From Bacteroidia bacterium (GTDB taxonomy: Bacteria; Bacteroidota; Bacteroidia; Flavobacteriales_D; Sanyastnellaceae): a DNA stretch of 64,000 nucleotides. The notes beneath the pieces are model-generated. The model worked only from the letters and a program-made list of their open reading frames with translations, ran no database searches and had not been told where the DNA came from. How positions within the stretch are numbered: the stretch's first letter is position 1; every line of letters starts with the position of its first letter. Both the position numbers and the translations under genes were made by a program. Where the stretch lies: NCBI GenBank assembly GCA_030427925.1, contig JAUICJ010000012.1, positions 1 to 64,000 on the forward strand, read 5' to 3'. This document shows positions 35,783-45,013 of this stretch, piece by piece.

Positions 35783-37225
35783 ATGAAATACGCAATCCTT
35801 ATGTTTTTTGCTGTAGCTGGGCTGCAAACGGGACGTGCCCAGGTGAGCTGTGGCATGGATGGGTTTGCGGGAGGTTCGGCGTGCATGGAGGTGGATTTGA
35901 TGAGCAGCCTCACGTTGTCCCAAGTCGGCGGGGGCAACAACGGGAACGATTGTTGGGGTTGGGTTGATCCGACCTCCGGTAGGGAGTTCGTTCTGTATGG
36001 TCGAGCGAACGGAACCGCTGTTGTGGAAATCACCGACCCTGTGAACCCGGTCTATTTGGCGAACATTCCGACCGCGACGGTTTCCAGTTTGTGGCGCGAC
36101 ATCAAGGTGCACGGGCACCACGCGTACATCGTTTCGGAGGCTTCGGGTCATGGCATGCAGGTCGTGGATTTGGACCCCATCCTCGATTTGACCCCTGGAC
36201 TCGTTGCGACCCTCACTCCGGTAGTGACTTACACCAACTTCGGCAAGGCGCACAACCTCATCATCAACGAGGAATCCGGTTTTGCCTATGTGGTCGGGTC
36301 GAACACGTTCAGTGGCGGTTTGCACATCGTTTCCCTTGCTGATCCGGCTGCGCCCGTCTTGGCGGGGGCGTACGATGGGGCTTATGCGCACGATGCCCAT
36401 CCCATCGTTTACCAAGGCCCGGATGCCGCCTACACGGGACACGAATTGGTTTTCTGCTTCAACGGTTACAGCGGCATGTCCATCGTGGATGCCTCCGACA
36501 AAACGGATGTTTCGCTGATTTCCACGCTCACGTATGCCCAGTTGGGCTACACCCACCAAGGTTGGGTGAATGACGACCACACCCTGTGCTTCGTAAACGA
36601 CGAGTTGGATGAAACGAATTTCGGGAACAACACCCGAACCTACATCGTTGACATCACCGACATCGATGCCCCTTCGATATTGGGCTATTACGAAGCCGAT
36701 GTGCCCGCCATTGATCACAACCATTACGTGGTGGGGAATCGGTTGTTTCAGGCGAATTACCTGAGCGGTTTGCGCGTCTTGGACATTTCAGACGCGGCGA
36801 ACGGGAACCTTGAGCTCGTGGGCCATTACGATACAAATCCCGAATCGGATGCAGCCGAATTCGGGGGCGCTTGGAGCGTTTACCCCTACTTCCCGAGTGG
36901 CAACGTGGCCATCAGCACCATGACCGGCCTGTACATCGTTCGCCCATCGGATGCGGTTTGGGGCGTTGAGGAGGTGGCGGGATGCATGTACAGCTTTGCG
37001 GGCAATTTCAATCCGGAGGCCACCGTGGACGATGGCAGCTGCGTGGAAGCGGGGTGCACCGATGAATCGGCCTTGAATTTCAGCGCCACCGCTGAAATCG
37101 AAAACGGCAGCTGCGTATACGCAGTCGGTTCCGCTTGTGCCGAGGATGTCAATGAGGATGGGTTTGTCTCGATTCAGGATTTGTTGCTGCTGCTGGGGGC
37201 CTTCGGCAACAACTGCCAGCCGTGA
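35783..37225 (+). CDS. Choice-of-anchor B family secreted protein with dockerin-like C-terminus
   Basis: A 480-residue exported protein (signal peptide 1-19, ending GRAQ). Residues ~50-390 are the choice-of-anchor-B beta-propeller-like region (WGWVDPTSGREFVLYGRANGTAVVEI, LWRDIKVHGHHAYIVSEASGHGMQVVDL). Two cysteine/acidic repeats ending in DDGSC and ENGSC follow. The last ~25 residues contain a calcium-loop, dockerin-like motif (DVNEDGFVSIQDLLLLLGAFG). No classical T9SS domain is seen. Role unknown; surface attachment by another route is inference. Confidence 0.85.
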   Translation: MKYAILMFFAVAGLQTGRAQVSCGMDGFAGGSACMEVDLMSSLTLSQVGGGNNGNDCWGWVDPTSGREFVLYGRANGTAVVEITDPVNPVYLANIPTATVSSLWRDIKVHGHHAYIVSEASGHGMQVVDLDPILDLTPGLVATLTPVVTYTNFGKAHNLIINEESGFAYVVGSNTFSGGLHIVSLADPAAPVLAGAYDGAYAHDAHPIVYQGPDAAYTGHELVFCFNGYSGMSIVDASDKTDVSLISTLTYAQLGYTHQGWVNDDHTLCFVNDELDETNFGNNTRTYIVDITDIDAPSILGYYEADVPAIDHNHYVVGNRLFQANYLSGLRVLDISDAANGNLELVGHYDTNPESDAAEFGGAWSVYPYFPSGNVAISTMTGLYIVRPSDAVWGVEEVAGCMYSFAGNFNPEATVDDGSCVEAGCTDESALNFSATAEIENGSCVYAVGSACAEDVNEDGFVSIQDLLLLLGAFGNNCQP

Positions 37226-37228
37226 CCG

Positions 37229-38161
37229 TCACATCCGCCAACGAACCCGCTTGTACGTGGTTCCTTTTCGATACGATTCGGGCATCCGTTCCCGGATGTG
37301 ATCCCGAAACCAATTCAGGAACCGTTCGCGGGGAAAACTGTGGTGCGCTACCAGGCTGACTTCGCGCACCGGTTCTGGTGAGGCAAAGGTGCGCAGCAGG
37401 GCGCCGTCGCGCTCGGGATCCGCGGCCAAAGCTGGAATCAGGGTGTAGCCCATCCCCGCCCGGACCAAGGCTTGCAAAGAAGCGATGGATCCGCTCTCAT
37501 AGCGAACTCCTTGAGCGATGGAACGCTCTCGGGAGCACAAGCTGAGCATTTGGTCTCGAAAACAGTGGCCCTCTTCTAAGAGGAGCAACCCTTCACTCGG
37601 GAGCGACTCCGGTGACCAATCCGAATGCGGAGCATCCGCCTCGCCGGTGGGATGTCCAAAGATCATGAAGGGCTCAGCGTACATTGGAATCTCGCGGATC
37701 GACGGCTCGTCCACAGGCGTCACCAAAATCCCCACATCCAACGCACCCGACTTCAATTGTTCGAGCATGCGTTCCGTCGTTACCTCCATCAGGACCAACT
37801 CCACCCCAAAATCCGACGCGACCAAATCGGGCAGAATGCGCGGCAGCACGTAAGGGGCGAGCGTAGGGATGATGCCCACCCGGTAGGTGCCTTCCAAAAC
37901 TTCTTGCTCTTGGTTCACCCAAGCCGACAACTCCGAAACATTGAACATGATTTCACGCGCCCGGGCAATGAATCCGACCCCCATTTCCGTCGGACGAATC
38001 GGTTGAACGTGGCGGTCGAACAGTGGAAAACCCACCGCGTCCTCCAATTTCTTCACCTGCATCGTCAAGGTCGGCTGTGAAACGTGACACGCTTCCGCTG
38101 CTGCTGAAAAGTGCCGATGCTCATCAAGGGCCAAAACGTACCGAAGTTGTTGCAAAGTCAT
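37229..38161 (-). CDS. oxyR: OxyR-type LysR family redox regulator
   Basis: A 310-residue transcription factor with an N-terminal winged helix-turn-helix (LRYVLALDEHRHFSAAAEACHVSQPTL) and a periplasmic-binding-like effector domain. Two cysteines, Cys200 and Cys209 in GHCFRDQMLSLC, have exactly the spacing of the peroxide-sensing pair of E. coli OxyR, so peroxide sensing is well supported. No catalase or peroxidase gene lies beside it. A TACCTTGG box is present upstream on the minus strand, with roughly a 20-nt leader. Confidence 0.92.
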   Translation of the reverse strand: MTLQQLRYVLALDEHRHFSAAAEACHVSQPTLTMQVKKLEDAVGFPLFDRHVQPIRPTEMGVGFIARAREIMFNVSELSAWVNQEQEVLEGTYRVGIIPTLAPYVLPRILPDLVASDFGVELVLMEVTTERMLEQLKSGALDVGILVTPVDEPSIREIPMYAEPFMIFGHPTGEADAPHSDWSPESLPSEGLLLLEEGHCFRDQMLSLCSRERSIAQGVRYESGSIASLQALVRAGMGYTLIPALAADPERDGALLRTFASPEPVREVSLVAHHSFPRERFLNWFRDHIRERMPESYRKGTTYKRVRWRM

Positions 38162-38202
38162 GCTGCCGAGTTGTCCCGTCCAAGGTACGGCTCAACCTTC
38201 CA

Positions 38203-38904
38203 TCACGGTTGATCCACCCCGTTGACGAAGTCCCTTAAAATGTGCAAGGTGTCGGCGAGTTGCAATCCCGGAGCGTCCAGCACTTTCAACGCCTCCCCAT
38301 CGATGCATTCGTTGTACGCTTGGAGCATGGACCGCGCGAGCGGAAGGTAGGACCAATGCCACCGCTCGGGCAAGTAACCCGGACGCTCCGCGCGATCGGT
38401 GTAGACCTGATGGTACCCGTACGCTGCGGCATGCGCATCCAACCATTCGCCCACCTTCAGGCCTTCCCCGGTGAGGAACCAGTCGTTCTCCAAACTGTTC
38501 AAATCGACTTCGGTGCCCCAATGGTGACGAGAAGACCCGGGCATCGCACTGAATCGCAGGATGTGTCGGGCTTTCTCCACATCGGACCAGCCGGCGTATT
38601 CGGGGCGTGCCCATTTTCGCGACCAAATCCCGTTTTGGTAGGTGAAATTGCGGGCCGCGCTCACCACGATCAAGTTCACCCCGTCGAGCCGGGCAGCTTC
38701 TGCCATGGCCACGAATTGTTCGGCTGCTTCCCGCCGCAAGTACAAGCCGTCCCGGTTGCTCCATTCCGCGGGGATGAGCGTGAACGCCGGGTCGCGGCTG
38801 GGTTCATTCAAGCCGATGAGCTCGGCGGTCGTCCACTCGGTGGGGGCTGGGGTTTGGCCTGTCAGCAGCCCAGGATGGAAGAAGAAAATCGCGATGCGCC
38901 ACAT
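38203..38904 (-). CDS. M15 family D-Ala-D-Ala carboxypeptidase (VanY-like)
   Basis: A 233-residue exported protein; residues 1-17 are hydrophobic (signal-like). The M15 zinc site is visible: SRHHWGTEVDL supplies His and Asp ligands and PERWHWSYLP the catalytic Glu-x2-His. It probably trims peptidoglycan stem peptides in the periplasm. The ATG at 38904 was chosen over one at 38937 because it lies 4 nt after a TACCTTGC box and the earlier one overlaps the divergent gene. Divergent from a DUF1801 gene. Confidence 0.9.
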   Translation of the reverse strand: MWRIAIFFFHPGLLTGQTPAPTEWTTAELIGLNEPSRDPAFTLIPAEWSNRDGLYLRREAAEQFVAMAEAARLDGVNLIVVSAARNFTYQNGIWSRKWARPEYAGWSDVEKARHILRFSAMPGSSRHHWGTEVDLNSLENDWFLTGEGLKVGEWLDAHAAAYGYHQVYTDRAERPGYLPERWHWSYLPLARSMLQAYNECIDGEALKVLDAPGLQLADTLHILRDFVNGVDQP

Positions 38905-38908
38905 GGGA

Positions 38909-38931
38909 GCAAGGTAAGCCGTGTAACTTGC
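38909..38931. promoter_or_regulatory. Divergent pair of TAnnTTGC boxes
   Basis: Minus-strand TACCTTGC (38916-38909) ends 4 nt before the M15 ATG; plus-strand TAACTTGC (38924-38931) ends 4 nt before the DUF1801 ATG at 38936. The two boxes are nearly back to back in a 31-nt intergenic gap. Confidence 0.5.
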
Positions 38932-38935
38932 ATTC

Positions 38936-39391
38936 ATGAAATCCGACGCCACCAGCCCCGAGGGATACCTGGCCGAATTGGCGCCCGATCGGGCCGAAGC
39001 CATCTCCCGCATGCGCGCAACCATCAACGACCACTTGCCTGCAGGCTTCGAAGAGGGCATGGGTTACGGAATGATCGGCTGGAGCGTTCCGCACAGCTTG
39101 TATCCCGCGGGCTACCATTGCTCGCCGGAACTGCCGCTTCCCTTCTTGAGCATCGCGTCCCAAAAGAACTTTGTGGCGCTGTACCACATGGGCCTCTACA
39201 CCGATCCGGAGTTAATGGCTTGGTTTCAAGCGGCCTATGCCGAAGCGGTGCCGACGAAATTGGACATGGGGAAGAGCTGCATGCGGTTCAAGCGCATGGA
39301 TCGCATTCCCTACGAACTCATTGGCGAATTGGTTTCAAAAATGACTCCCGAGGCGTGGATTGAGCGGTACGAGGCCGCTTTTAAGTCCTGA
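38936..39391 (+). CDS. DUF1801 domain protein
   Basis: A 151-residue cytoplasmic protein of the DUF1801 (YdhG/Fra-like) fold. Family blocks include YLAELAPDRAEAISRMRATIN, GYGMIGWSVP, FLSIASQKNFVALYHMGLY and the C-terminal KSCMRFKRMDRIPYELIGELV. Function is unknown for most members; some resemble frataxin-like iron-binding folds. Single gene, divergent from the M15 peptidase. Confidence 0.9.
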   Translation: MKSDATSPEGYLAELAPDRAEAISRMRATINDHLPAGFEEGMGYGMIGWSVPHSLYPAGYHCSPELPLPFLSIASQKNFVALYHMGLYTDPELMAWFQAAYAEAVPTKLDMGKSCMRFKRMDRIPYELIGELVSKMTPEAWIERYEAAFKS

Positions 39392-39436
39392 TAATCAGGG
39401 GATAACTTTAGGGGCGGGTTGTGCGTATGTACTTGT

Positions 39437-41071
39437 ATGGCACATCGATTTTCCCACCGGATGAATGGGATGGCAGGGGCCCTTTTGGGGCTTTTGCTCA
39501 TCGGATGTTTAAAGGAAACGCATCGGTTGGACGCGGACGTTCAGGTGGTGGCTCCCGTTGGGGCTTGGGGGGTGCCGTTGGCGAATTTGTCCTTGACCAC
39601 CGATGATTTGCCGCTGACGTTTACGGAGTCGGTCGCTTCGAACGGATTGGGTTCGGCATTTGTCTGGACATCGGAATTTCCTCGCGAAGTGATGCGAGTG
39701 GAGGACTGGGTGACGTGGCCGGATTTGGAGGCAGCCGCGCTCAGGACCCTGACCGAGGAGGAGGTTCAAGCGCTGGGATTTTTGCCTGCAGGAGAGCCCA
39801 TGGCACTGGCTGTTCAGGAATCGGTTCCGGTTGAAGGGTTGGATGGACATGAAATTGCGCGCTTGGAATTCTCAGGCGGAACGTTGCGGTGCACGGCGGT
39901 GGCCACTTCGGGGATTTGGAGCGAGGCTGCCATGACCCTACCTCAGTTGTTCCAGAACGGGGAGCCTGTGGTGCTCTCGACTTCGAGCTTGGTGAACGGC
40001 ACTGAACTCGACTTGACGGGGGCTGTGTTGTTGATGGCTCCCGGCGAAACGGAGCTCGCCATTGCGGGCGAAGTGCACGTAAGCCGAACGGGCGAGCCGA
40101 TTGCGTCGGAGGCGGAATTGGGCTGGACGTTCACGTGGGATGCGCTGGAGATGGAATTGTTCGAAGGGCGTTTGGGGGCCTTGGGGCCGATGGCGTTCAC
40201 GGCGGCGCACGAGGTGGCCTTGCCCGAATGGTTGCAGGGGAGCATCGGCTTGAGCGCTCCCGCGTTGAAGTTGGTGGTGGAGCAAGGGCAGGGCATCGGA
40301 TGTTCGTTGGAGTTGGCGGGCCAAATCCTGCAATCCTCTTCCTCGCTGCCCTTCCAATGGGCCCCGCTCACCCCCCCCGTAGTCCCAGCGGCCCCGGTAC
40401 CGGGCACCACCACCTCGGCCGCCTTCCTCCTCAACGACGCCACCACCACCCCTCCACTCGGAACGTGGGTGTCGTCGGAGTTCCGCGGTCTGAGCTACGA
40501 AGCTGCGTTTTCTGTGGTCGATCCGGGCGAGGAACTGCAATTCCTTTCGGCGGATGCTGAAATCGCTGTGCAGCCCTCCATCGAGGTTCCTTTCATCGGC
40601 TACGCCTCGCGCATCGCTTGGCGGGATACGGTTCCGTGCGACCTCGAAGCGGCGCTTGCGGGCTACCTACCCGCAACGGGGTCCCTCGATCAAATCAACC
40701 GGCTGACGTTCCGCTTCCAAACCGCCAATCACCTGCCATTGGGCATCGCGGTTCAGGCCCATTTCCTCGATGCGAACGGCGAGTTCCTCGATGCCTTGTT
40801 CCTCGATTCCACGACCTTCCTCGAGCCGGCTACGATGGCCCAACAAGGAGGGCATGACGTGCCCGTTGGTCCCGGTTTGCGGACATGGGACCTGGTTTTC
40901 GAAGGAGCAGCTGTGGCGGAACTGATGGCCTCGGGGGTTCACTCGCTGGCCTTTGAGTTGACAGGCTGCACGGCGGGATCCTTGGAACAACGGCCTGTGG
41001 CATTCGGTCCGGGATTGGGGTTGAACCTTTCGGTCGGGATGCGCGCTGACCTCAACCTTTCTACGCCATGA
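39437..41071 (+). CDS. Large secreted lipoprotein of unknown function
   Basis: A 544-residue protein with a lipobox at LLIGC (Cys24 from the chosen start). The mature part is beta-rich with Glu-Leu and Thr/Ser-rich strands and no recognisable catalytic motif. The proline-rich linker at about 305-330 (PLTPPVVPAAPVPGTTT) splits it into two halves. The start may be the ATG at 39437 or one at 39461. Its stop overlaps the DUF5723 outer-membrane protein start by ATGA; the two probably work together at the outer membrane. I do not recognise the family. Confidence 0.72.
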   Translation: MAHRFSHRMNGMAGALLGLLLIGCLKETHRLDADVQVVAPVGAWGVPLANLSLTTDDLPLTFTESVASNGLGSAFVWTSEFPREVMRVEDWVTWPDLEAAALRTLTEEEVQALGFLPAGEPMALAVQESVPVEGLDGHEIARLEFSGGTLRCTAVATSGIWSEAAMTLPQLFQNGEPVVLSTSSLVNGTELDLTGAVLLMAPGETELAIAGEVHVSRTGEPIASEAELGWTFTWDALEMELFEGRLGALGPMAFTAAHEVALPEWLQGSIGLSAPALKLVVEQGQGIGCSLELAGQILQSSSSLPFQWAPLTPPVVPAAPVPGTTTSAAFLLNDATTTPPLGTWVSSEFRGLSYEAAFSVVDPGEELQFLSADAEIAVQPSIEVPFIGYASRIAWRDTVPCDLEAALAGYLPATGSLDQINRLTFRFQTANHLPLGIAVQAHFLDANGEFLDALFLDSTTFLEPATMAQQGGHDVPVGPGLRTWDLVFEGAAVAELMASGVHSLAFELTGCTAGSLEQRPVAFGPGLGLNLSVGMRADLNLSTP

Positions 41072-42534
41072 AACCGGTGCTGATGTCAGCCGTCCTCGTG
41101 ATGGGGGCGGCGAGCTTGGCAGCCCAGGGCGATGCGGTGCTTTCTGGACTGAGTTGGGTTCCTCATCAGCTGGAGACGCTTCCGCACCGGCGTCCGGTGG
41201 GGACGGGGTTTCTTTCGCTGCCGGAGGTGAACGCGGTTTGGGCAACCAATTGGCTTCAACCGGTTCAGTGGCTGGAAACGAATGCAGAAGGAACCACGCT
41301 GAACCTGAATGCGTTCGTGAATGAACTGCACGATGCGAACCAACTGTCCGCCGAGGGGCGCGTGAATTGGCTGGGATTCGGGTGGGCGATGGGGAACTCC
41401 AAGCGTCACTTCATTTCCGGCTCTGCCGTCGAAGTGGTGCGCGCAAGCCTGACGCTTCCTGGCGACGTGCTGCGGTTGCCGTTCGTGGGCAACCTCAACG
41501 CATCGTCCATCGCCGGCGAGTCATTGGCCGCACAGCTGGACCACTACCGCAGGTTCACCCTGGGCTGGCAAGCGCAGTGGACACCGCGGTGGAGCTCGGG
41601 TGTGCGGTTGCACCACCTGCGCGGCCTCGAACACGCTGAATTGCGCGATGCCGAACTGAACTGGTCCACGGATGACGAGGACTTCTCGTGGGAGTTCAGT
41701 GGGGCGGCGGCGGTTCAAACGGCGGGACTGGCACTGCTGATGGACAGCATGGACGGCAACACCGCGTTGGAGCGAGGAGCCTCGGCCTACTTGAAAGAGG
41801 CGGGCAGCCCGGGGTGGGGCGTCGACGTGGGGGTGGCTTTTTGCCCGAATGAGCGCTGGGTCGTTGAGTCCAGTTTCACTGGGTTCGGTCGCATCGCTTG
41901 GAATCGGGAAGTGTGGAACGCCCGATGGGAAGCCGATCCCATGGCGTTCGATGGGCTGGAGTTGGGGGCATGGGCGCTGGACGCGACCGCGTTGGAGGAC
42001 AGCGCTTCGGCACAGCTCGCGCAGTGGACCGAGTGGGCGGATGCAGCGCTTGCCGCGGAGGAATCAGCCGAGCCGTTCCATTCGACGCTGCCGGGCCTGT
42101 GGTTGGGCCAAATCCAGCGCCGCTTCCCCAATGGCCAGAGCGCCCAATTCGCGCTGCGCCATTCGGCACCCTTGGGCACCACGTGTTCAGCGGGCGCCAC
42201 CGCCTCGCTGGGCCGCTTCATGCAATGGAATTCCACGTACACGCACGGGCGAGGCGTTCGGGCGTTGGGGGTCGGATTCGCCTTGCGTTTCGGCGGATTG
42301 TTGCTGCACACCACCGTTGACAACGTGCTGGCTGCGCGGGTGGCCCAAGTCGAGTGGGGCGATGAGCGTTCCATTTGGTTGCCACTCGACGCCTCCCGAT
42401 TGCACGTGCGAGCGGGACTTTCTTGGGTGATGGGCCGACCGCGCAAGCCCCTCCCTGAACGCCGCACCGCCCCTTCCACGCGGCATCCTGGTGCGGCATC
42501 CAGCGAGGCCGCGCGCTGTCCGGACTTTCAGTAA
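41068..42534 (+). CDS. DUF5723 family outer-membrane beta-barrel protein
   Basis: A 488-residue protein with signal peptide (1-19) and alternating hydrophobic strands typical of an outer-membrane barrel. It fits the DUF5723 pattern (N-terminal SLPEVNAVWATNW, VNWLGFGWAMG, RFTLGWQAQWTPRWSSGVRL). The C-terminal ~40 residues (RPRKPLPERRTAPSTRHPG onwards) are basic and not barrel-like. Translationally coupled to the upstream lipoprotein and overlapping the convergent M14 peptidase by 7 nt. Confidence 0.8.
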   Translation: MKPVLMSAVLVMGAASLAAQGDAVLSGLSWVPHQLETLPHRRPVGTGFLSLPEVNAVWATNWLQPVQWLETNAEGTTLNLNAFVNELHDANQLSAEGRVNWLGFGWAMGNSKRHFISGSAVEVVRASLTLPGDVLRLPFVGNLNASSIAGESLAAQLDHYRRFTLGWQAQWTPRWSSGVRLHHLRGLEHAELRDAELNWSTDDEDFSWEFSGAAAVQTAGLALLMDSMDGNTALERGASAYLKEAGSPGWGVDVGVAFCPNERWVVESSFTGFGRIAWNREVWNARWEADPMAFDGLELGAWALDATALEDSASAQLAQWTEWADAALAAEESAEPFHSTLPGLWLGQIQRRFPNGQSAQFALRHSAPLGTTCSAGATASLGRFMQWNSTYTHGRGVRALGVGFALRFGGLLLHTTVDNVLAARVAQVEWGDERSIWLPLDASRLHVRAGLSWVMGRPRKPLPERRTAPSTRHPGAASSEAARCPDFQ

Positions 42535-44969
42535 ACGCCCGAGAACAAAATGGCGCGATCGAAGTAGGCCTTGCCCTCTTCCCAAAACCCGCGGAACAGC
42601 GGATTGTCCATGAAGTACACGATTTGGCCTTGCCCGATGGATTCCACTCCAATGGCCAACCGATCAGCCAATTCCGGCGCCGCAAGGTGGCCAGCATGCC
42701 CGCTGACCGGACGGTCCTCGGCATAAACCGCAACGTTCACCCCGTCGGACAACGGCAACCACGCGTCGCTCCCTTGCTTCAGAACGAAGGCCCGCTCGCC
42801 CTCGGTGAACGCGATGGGATGCGTGGCGTCGGTGCGCAATGCGTAAATGGCCCCTTCGATGGAACGGGAAGCCCAATCCCGGCTCCGGTCCGCGTACGGG
42901 ACGGCCAGCGGATCCTCCGGGGGGGCTGGTCGGTCAGTCGCAGCAGTCAGTTCGGTGGATTCCCAGCGCGAAACTGCTCGCACCGCATCGCCCAACGCAA
43001 TGACCGTTCCCCCTTGCGAAGCGAATTCTTCCACCGCATCGAGGGCACTTCCGCGCACCCCATCGGGCAGGATGATGACGTCCCATGCCTTCAAATCGGG
43101 CAGGCGATCGCCGTCCAAGATGGTCGGCGCAATGCCCCATTCGCGTTCAAAATGCCACCAAATCTCACCCAGGGAAAGCGCCCGAACGGCCGCTCCACCC
43201 AACACCGCTATGCGCGGTGCACCCATCCACCGCAAGGCATCGGAACCGAGGTCCACACCGGCAGTGGCGTGCCCGCTGGCGAGGGACAGCAATTCCACGC
43301 CCGTTCGATCCAGCGCATTCACCGCGTTGGTCCAGTCGGAAACGGTTTGGTCGGCCGATAAGAACACGACGGCTCCAGCGGGCAAGGCATGGAGGCCCAG
43401 CGAGGAGGGCTTTGTCAACAACCGGCCAGCCAAACCGGCCTCGTTGCACCGGGCGACGAAGGCCCGTTCCGCAGCGCCTCGAGGAACCACCGCAACGCCA
43501 TAGACCCCGGCGTCGAGGTCATCCGAACGAACCGGCTCGAAGGTTGCGGGTTCCACGTCCACGGTCGCGTCCACGCCATAACAAGCGATGCCATAAGCAT
43601 AGGGAAGGGCCCAAGCGGTGATGTCGTAGGTCAGGGAGTCTTCGAGGAAGGGATCGGGATCCATCAAAACCTGGAGCAAGCCGCCGTGAGGCTGGTTTGC
43701 AGGAACGACCCAGTCCGCAGCACTCCAGGTAATGGGACGCTCCTCCGCGAGGAGGTAATCAAAACCTGCCGCTGCCTTTTTCGGTGGAGCCGCGTGGCCA
43801 TAGGCGATGCCATGCAGGTCGAAAAAGGGGAGGAGTTCGGCGAGTTGGGGTTGGCCAGCGGGAAGGATGTACGCTCCGTAGGCACCGGGAGCTCCGGCGC
43901 GTGAGCGGGAAAAGTAGGCGTCGGATTCTGCGAGGAGGGTGGGGGTTTGGCCTGCACACACGTCCAACAGCGCGAAGGAACTGTGCACGTGGTTCTTCAC
44001 CCGTTGGGCCAAATCCAAGACCTTTCCATTCTCCAAGCGCACTGCCGCAGCCGACCGCGGCCCGCCACCTTGCTCATAGGTCATCCCGATTGCCCCCCTG
44101 AAAATCGGGTACGTATCCCCGTAGCTCGGGTAGAACAAATCGAAATCCTCACGCGTAAAGTACCGCTCTCCCCGCTGGTCAAAATCCGCAGCCGCGGCCT
44201 CTCCAACGCGTTCTTGGAACAACCGCTGCCACGGTGTGATCAACTCGTGGTACGGCGCCGCCGCGGGAGCGAAGTAGTACGGGCTGTTGTACCCCATTTC
44301 GTGGAAATCCCCATGCACGTGTGGCAACCACGCGTTGTACGCCACCAACCGAGCCTGCGTCTCCGGCTGACGAGCCCAGGCCCAATCCCGATTCAAGTCG
44401 AACAAGTAATGGTTCAGCCGCCCGCCCGGCCAGGGCTCCATGTGTGACCACTCCGCGGGTTCGGGGTTCGCAGGAACGGTGCTGCGCTGTTCAACGAAGT
44501 GCACGAACCGATCGTGCCCATCGGGATTCAAGCACGGATCGACGAGAACGATCAAGCGGTCCAGCCAAGCCTCGGCGCGGGCGCTTGCCGGATCGGCCAG
44601 CTCAGCCATCACTTCCAGCGCAGCCTCGGTGCAAGACGCTTCGTTTCCGTGCACGTCGTAACTCAACCAAACCACGGCCAAGTCATCAAATCGCTCATCG
44701 GTCGGTCGGCCCTCGGCGCGCGCTTGTTGGTTCGCTTGTATGGCATCGAGCGCGGCGATGTGTTCGGGAAGCCCGAAAGCCAGCAACTGCAGCGGCCGCC
44801 GCTCCGGCGTGGTGCCATAATGCATGAGGGACACGCGATCGCTTGTTCGTGCCAGTGAATCGGCCCATTGCGCCACTTCGTAGTGCCAATGGTAACGCAC
44901 TTGTGCTAGAACGGATTCGGATGCCAGGGACATCAGCAACACGGCAGCAGCAGTGGAGATGAATTTCAT
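42528..44969 (-). CDS. M14 family zinc carboxypeptidase, exported
   Basis: An 813-residue secreted enzyme with signal peptide 1-22. Zinc ligands are in SYDVHGNEAS (His107, Glu110) and in GDFHEMG, and the catalytic Glu is in the MTYEQGGG segment. After the ~350-residue peptidase domain comes a long C-terminal region with an amidotransferase-like alpha/beta fold (IILPDGVRGSALDAVEEFASQGGTVIALGD), a layout seen in Bacteroidota M14 proteins. A TACCTTCG box ends 4 nt before the ATG. Likely role: outer-membrane or periplasmic peptide degradation. Confidence 0.9.
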   Translation of the reverse strand: MKFISTAAAVLLMSLASESVLAQVRYHWHYEVAQWADSLARTSDRVSLMHYGTTPERRPLQLLAFGLPEHIAALDAIQANQQARAEGRPTDERFDDLAVVWLSYDVHGNEASCTEAALEVMAELADPASARAEAWLDRLIVLVDPCLNPDGHDRFVHFVEQRSTVPANPEPAEWSHMEPWPGGRLNHYLFDLNRDWAWARQPETQARLVAYNAWLPHVHGDFHEMGYNSPYYFAPAAAPYHELITPWQRLFQERVGEAAAADFDQRGERYFTREDFDLFYPSYGDTYPIFRGAIGMTYEQGGGPRSAAAVRLENGKVLDLAQRVKNHVHSSFALLDVCAGQTPTLLAESDAYFSRSRAGAPGAYGAYILPAGQPQLAELLPFFDLHGIAYGHAAPPKKAAAGFDYLLAEERPITWSAADWVVPANQPHGGLLQVLMDPDPFLEDSLTYDITAWALPYAYGIACYGVDATVDVEPATFEPVRSDDLDAGVYGVAVVPRGAAERAFVARCNEAGLAGRLLTKPSSLGLHALPAGAVVFLSADQTVSDWTNAVNALDRTGVELLSLASGHATAGVDLGSDALRWMGAPRIAVLGGAAVRALSLGEIWWHFEREWGIAPTILDGDRLPDLKAWDVIILPDGVRGSALDAVEEFASQGGTVIALGDAVRAVSRWESTELTAATDRPAPPEDPLAVPYADRSRDWASRSIEGAIYALRTDATHPIAFTEGERAFVLKQGSDAWLPLSDGVNVAVYAEDRPVSGHAGHLAAPELADRLAIGVESIGQGQIVYFMDNPLFRGFWEEGKAYFDRAILFSGVY

Positions 44970-44973
44970 GCCA

Positions 44974-44981
44974 CGAAGGTA
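44974..44981 (-). promoter_or_regulatory. Box TACCTTCG just before M14 gene
   Basis: Minus strand, ends 4 nt before the ATG at 44969. One mismatch to TAnnTTTG. Confidence 0.45.
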
Positions 44982-45013
44982 GTTTTTTGGAAGGCGGGTT
45001 GCATCTTCGAAAC

